Source: Pseudomonas putida
GTDB taxonomy: Bacteria; Pseudomonadota; Gammaproteobacteria; Pseudomonadales; Pseudomonadaceae
Direction of reading: 5' to 3'
Assembly (NCBI RefSeq): GCF_028682455.1
Contig: NZ_JANHLD010000004.1
Span: 558,001 to 622,000, forward strand
Length of the DNA stretch: 64,000 bases
The position numbers were made by a program, and so were the translations under genes. The notes beneath the pieces were generated by a model, which saw only the letters and a list, made by a program, of their open reading frames with translations, did no database searches and was not told where the DNA came from. This document shows positions 62,572 to 64,000 of the stretch, piece by piece; position 1 is the first letter of the stretch, and each line of letters begins with the position of its first letter.

Positions 62572-62621
62572 AGGTACACCCAAAGGAGCAACAGGTGTCA
62601 GGCGGGAAAATTCAGTGTGCC

Positions 62622-63221
62622 TCAGGCAACCGCTGCGAGCTGGGCCTTGGCCTGGTTCAGGCCTTTCTCATGGAAATCACCACCCAGGTTCAGGCCTTCG
62701 GCGTGGATGAAGGTCACGTCGTGGATACCGATGAACGCCATCACCTGACGCAGGTAGGGTTCCTGGTGATCGCTCGAAGCACCGGCGTGGATGCCGCCGC
62801 GGGCAGTGAGGATGTAGGCCTTCTTGCCGGTGAGCAGCCCCTGCGGACCGGTTTCGGTGTACTTGAAGGTGATACCGGCACGCAGTACATGGTCCAGCCA
62901 GGCTTTCAGGGTGCTTGGAATGGTGAAGTTGTACATCGGCGCGGCCAGCACCAGCACATCGGCGGCCAGGACTTCGTCGGTCAGCTCGTTGGAGCGGGCC
63001 AGGGCCTGCAGCTCATCGCCATTGCGCTGATCTTCAGGCTTCATCCAGCCACCCAGCAGGTTAGCATCCAGGTGCGGCACCGGGTTCACGGCAAGGTCGC
63101 GCAGGGTGATCGAGTCTGTCGGGTTGACAGCCTGCCACTGGCTGACGAAGTCACGGGTCAGTTGCCGGGAGATCGAATCCTGCTGGCGGGCGCTGCTTTC
63201 GATAACAAGTACACGGGACAT
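62622..63221 (-). CDS. azoR: FMN-dependent NADH-azoreductase AzoR
   Basis: A 199-residue flavodoxin-like quinone/azo reductase: SSARQQDSISRQLT (FMN phosphate site), APMYNFTIPSTLKAWLDHVLRAG and TARGGIH motifs. It reduces quinones and azo compounds with NADH by two-electron transfer. The upstream 157 bp carry an inverted repeat TTAATC-N11-GATTAA (63267-63289) that may be an operator. GAGG lies before the ATG. Confidence 0.92.
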   Translation of the reverse strand: MSRVLVIESSARQQDSISRQLTRDFVSQWQAVNPTDSITLRDLAVNPVPHLDANLLGGWMKPEDQRNGDELQALARSNELTDEVLAADVLVLAAPMYNFTIPSTLKAWLDHVLRAGITFKYTETGPQGLLTGKKAYILTARGGIHAGASSDHQEPYLRQVMAFIGIHDVTFIHAEGLNLGGDFHEKGLNQAKAQLAAVA

Positions 63222-63266
63222 TGGGTTGCCTCCATCGGCGAATGCTGTAAGTCGATGGAGGTAAGA

Positions 63267-63289
63267 TTAATCAGTGACCGATCGATTAA
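63267..63289. promoter_or_regulatory. Inverted repeat upstream of azoR
   Basis: TTAATC-N11-GATTAA lies about 46 bases before the azoR start, in AT-rich DNA. The spacing suits a LysR- or TetR-type operator; no regulator is paired with it nearby. Confidence 0.35.
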
Positions 63290-63378
63290 AAAGCGTAAAA
63301 TCTGGGTGCAACCTATCAGTAAAATTGTTTTATTCGCCCAATGCTCTACCCTCAAGCACGGGCGACGCATACCACCGG

Positions 63379-63693
63379 CTACTGCGGCTTGCAGTCCAGG
63401 CCGATGCGCAGCTTGATGATTTTGCGATTGAACTTGGCGGTGACATCTTTGCTCTGCTTGGCCGGCACCTGTACCCGCCGCACCCGGGGAGCTTCCGGGC
63501 CGTTCTGGAACCGGACCGTGCACTGGGCCGGTACGTCACCGTAGTTGTTCAGGGTGATCGAGCCCATGTCGTAGTCGGTGTCATAGGTGGTGTAGTCGAG
63601 CTTGACGCCGTCGAGCTGCTTTTCCACATCGATGGGGTAAGCCTGGGCCGTGAGCGGAAGCAAGGCCAGCAATACAGCACAACATTTCTTCAT
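63379..63693 (-). CDS. Small secreted protein, unknown function
   Basis: A 104-residue protein with signal peptide (MKKCCAVLLALLPLTAQA), a beta-rich mature part with two cysteines (AQCTVRFQNG, GLDCKPQ) that could form a disulfide, and a basic C-terminal stretch (KFNRKIIKLRIG). I recognise it as a recurrent Pseudomonas hypothetical protein; no function can be assigned. Divergent from the LysR gene at the window edge. Confidence 0.8.
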   Translation of the reverse strand: MKKCCAVLLALLPLTAQAYPIDVEKQLDGVKLDYTTYDTDYDMGSITLNNYGDVPAQCTVRFQNGPEAPRVRRVQVPAKQSKDVTAKFNRKIIKLRIGLDCKPQ

Positions 63694-63742
63694 ACGACGC
63701 TCTCCATGTAGGAGCGCCAGCTTAGGACAACAGGAGCCGAAG

Positions 63743-64000
63743 ATGAAAGCGCCGCGCGTTACCCTGGATCAGTGGCGGACCCTGCAGGCGGTGGTCGACC
63801 ACGGTGGTTTTGCCCAGGCGGCCGAAGCGCTGCACCGCTCGCAATCCTCGGTGAGCTACACCGTGGCCCGCATGCAGGATCAACTGGGCGTACCGTTGCT
63901 GCGCATCGACGGGCGCAAGGCGGTGCTGACCGAAGCCGGCAATGTGTTGCTGCGCCGCTCCCGGCAACTGGTCAAGCAGGCCAGCCAGCTCGAAGACCTG
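63743..64000 (+). CDS. LysR family regulator (5' part, cut by window end)
   Basis: The first 86 codons of a LysR-type regulator: MKAPRVTLDQWRTLQAVVDH and a helix-turn-helix with AEALHRSQSSVSYTVARMQ. CAGGAG precedes the ATG. The effector domain lies beyond the window, so its target cannot be judged; the divergent neighbour is the small secreted protein. Confidence 0.9.
   Translation, partial: MKAPRVTLDQWRTLQAVVDHGGFAQAAEALHRSQSSVSYTVARMQDQLGVPLLRIDGRKAVLTEAGNVLLRRSRQLVKQASQLEDL

Overview
The window looks like a chromosomal segment of a fluorescent Pseudomonas, most likely the P. putida/P. entomophila side of the genus. The grounds are uniformly high GC, P. putida-type REP palindromes (core GCGGGCTTGCCCCGCGA), and gene orders I recognise from Pseudomonas: phhR-phhABC; TrpH-like/YciO/scpA/scpB/rluB; yciB-yciI-cpxR-spy-cpxA; gbuR-gbuA-symporter. 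Species assignment is inference. I see no tRNA, rRNA, IS element, integrase or CRISPR array.

Region 1 (1-5.7 kb): a small DUF2790 periplasmic protein, then the aromatic amino acid catabolism locus, with phhR divergent from phhA-phhB-phhC. A 42-residue acidic small protein and arfB (ribosome rescue) follow. Region 2 (5.7-14 kb) looks accessory. It has a Cro/C1-type regulator with a partial copy of its C-terminus next to it. Divergent from the regulator is a chaperone-usher fimbrial operon of the DUF1120 (GltF/Yhc) type: four paralogous subunits, chaperone, usher and a two-domain tip-like protein. It ends at a strong bidirectional terminator facing the aromatic amino acid permease gene aroP (14-15.4 kb), which fits functionally with the phh genes.

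Region 3 (16-30 kb) is core genome. The tightly overlapping minus-strand set PHP phosphoesterase, YciO-like, scpA, scpB, rluB is followed by yciB, yciI, a coiled-coil membrane protein, and cpxR/spy/cpxA with a candidate CpxR box. Then come a nitroreductase, trkH, two AraC-type regulators, an Mpo1-like protein, an HD-domain protein and an LpxH-like phosphoesterase. Region 4 (30-38 kb) has an EamA permease, a SelW-like protein, a PlpD-type patatin autotransporter, a MarR regulator, recQ, a YecA-family protein and a DUF454 protein.

Region 5 (38-48.5 kb) is a LapA-like giant adhesin system. The adhesin gene (minus strand) carries a retention module, a TAAG LapG-type cleavage site, three long Ig-like repeats, a VWA domain, RTX repeats and a type I secretion signal. 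It is interrupted by an in-frame TGA just before the RTX/secretion part. The divergent operon encodes its own TolC-like, ABC and HlyD-like export proteins.

Region 6 (48.5-64 kb): a DTW-domain tRNA-modification protein, an Aer-like chemoreceptor, the guanidinobutyrate locus (gbuR, gbuA, sodium:solute symporter), and a 41-codon PA1414-like small ORF behind a perfect ANR/FNR box. In P. aeruginosa that locus makes the low-oxygen sRNA SicX. The rest holds a LysR/MFS divergent pair, two EamA permeases, a DEAD-box helicase, an MscS-type channel, azoR, a small secreted protein and the start of a LysR gene cut off by the window edge.

The two observations I rate most worth checking are the nonsense codon that separates the adhesin from its secretion signal and the ANR-controlled PA1414/SicX-like locus.
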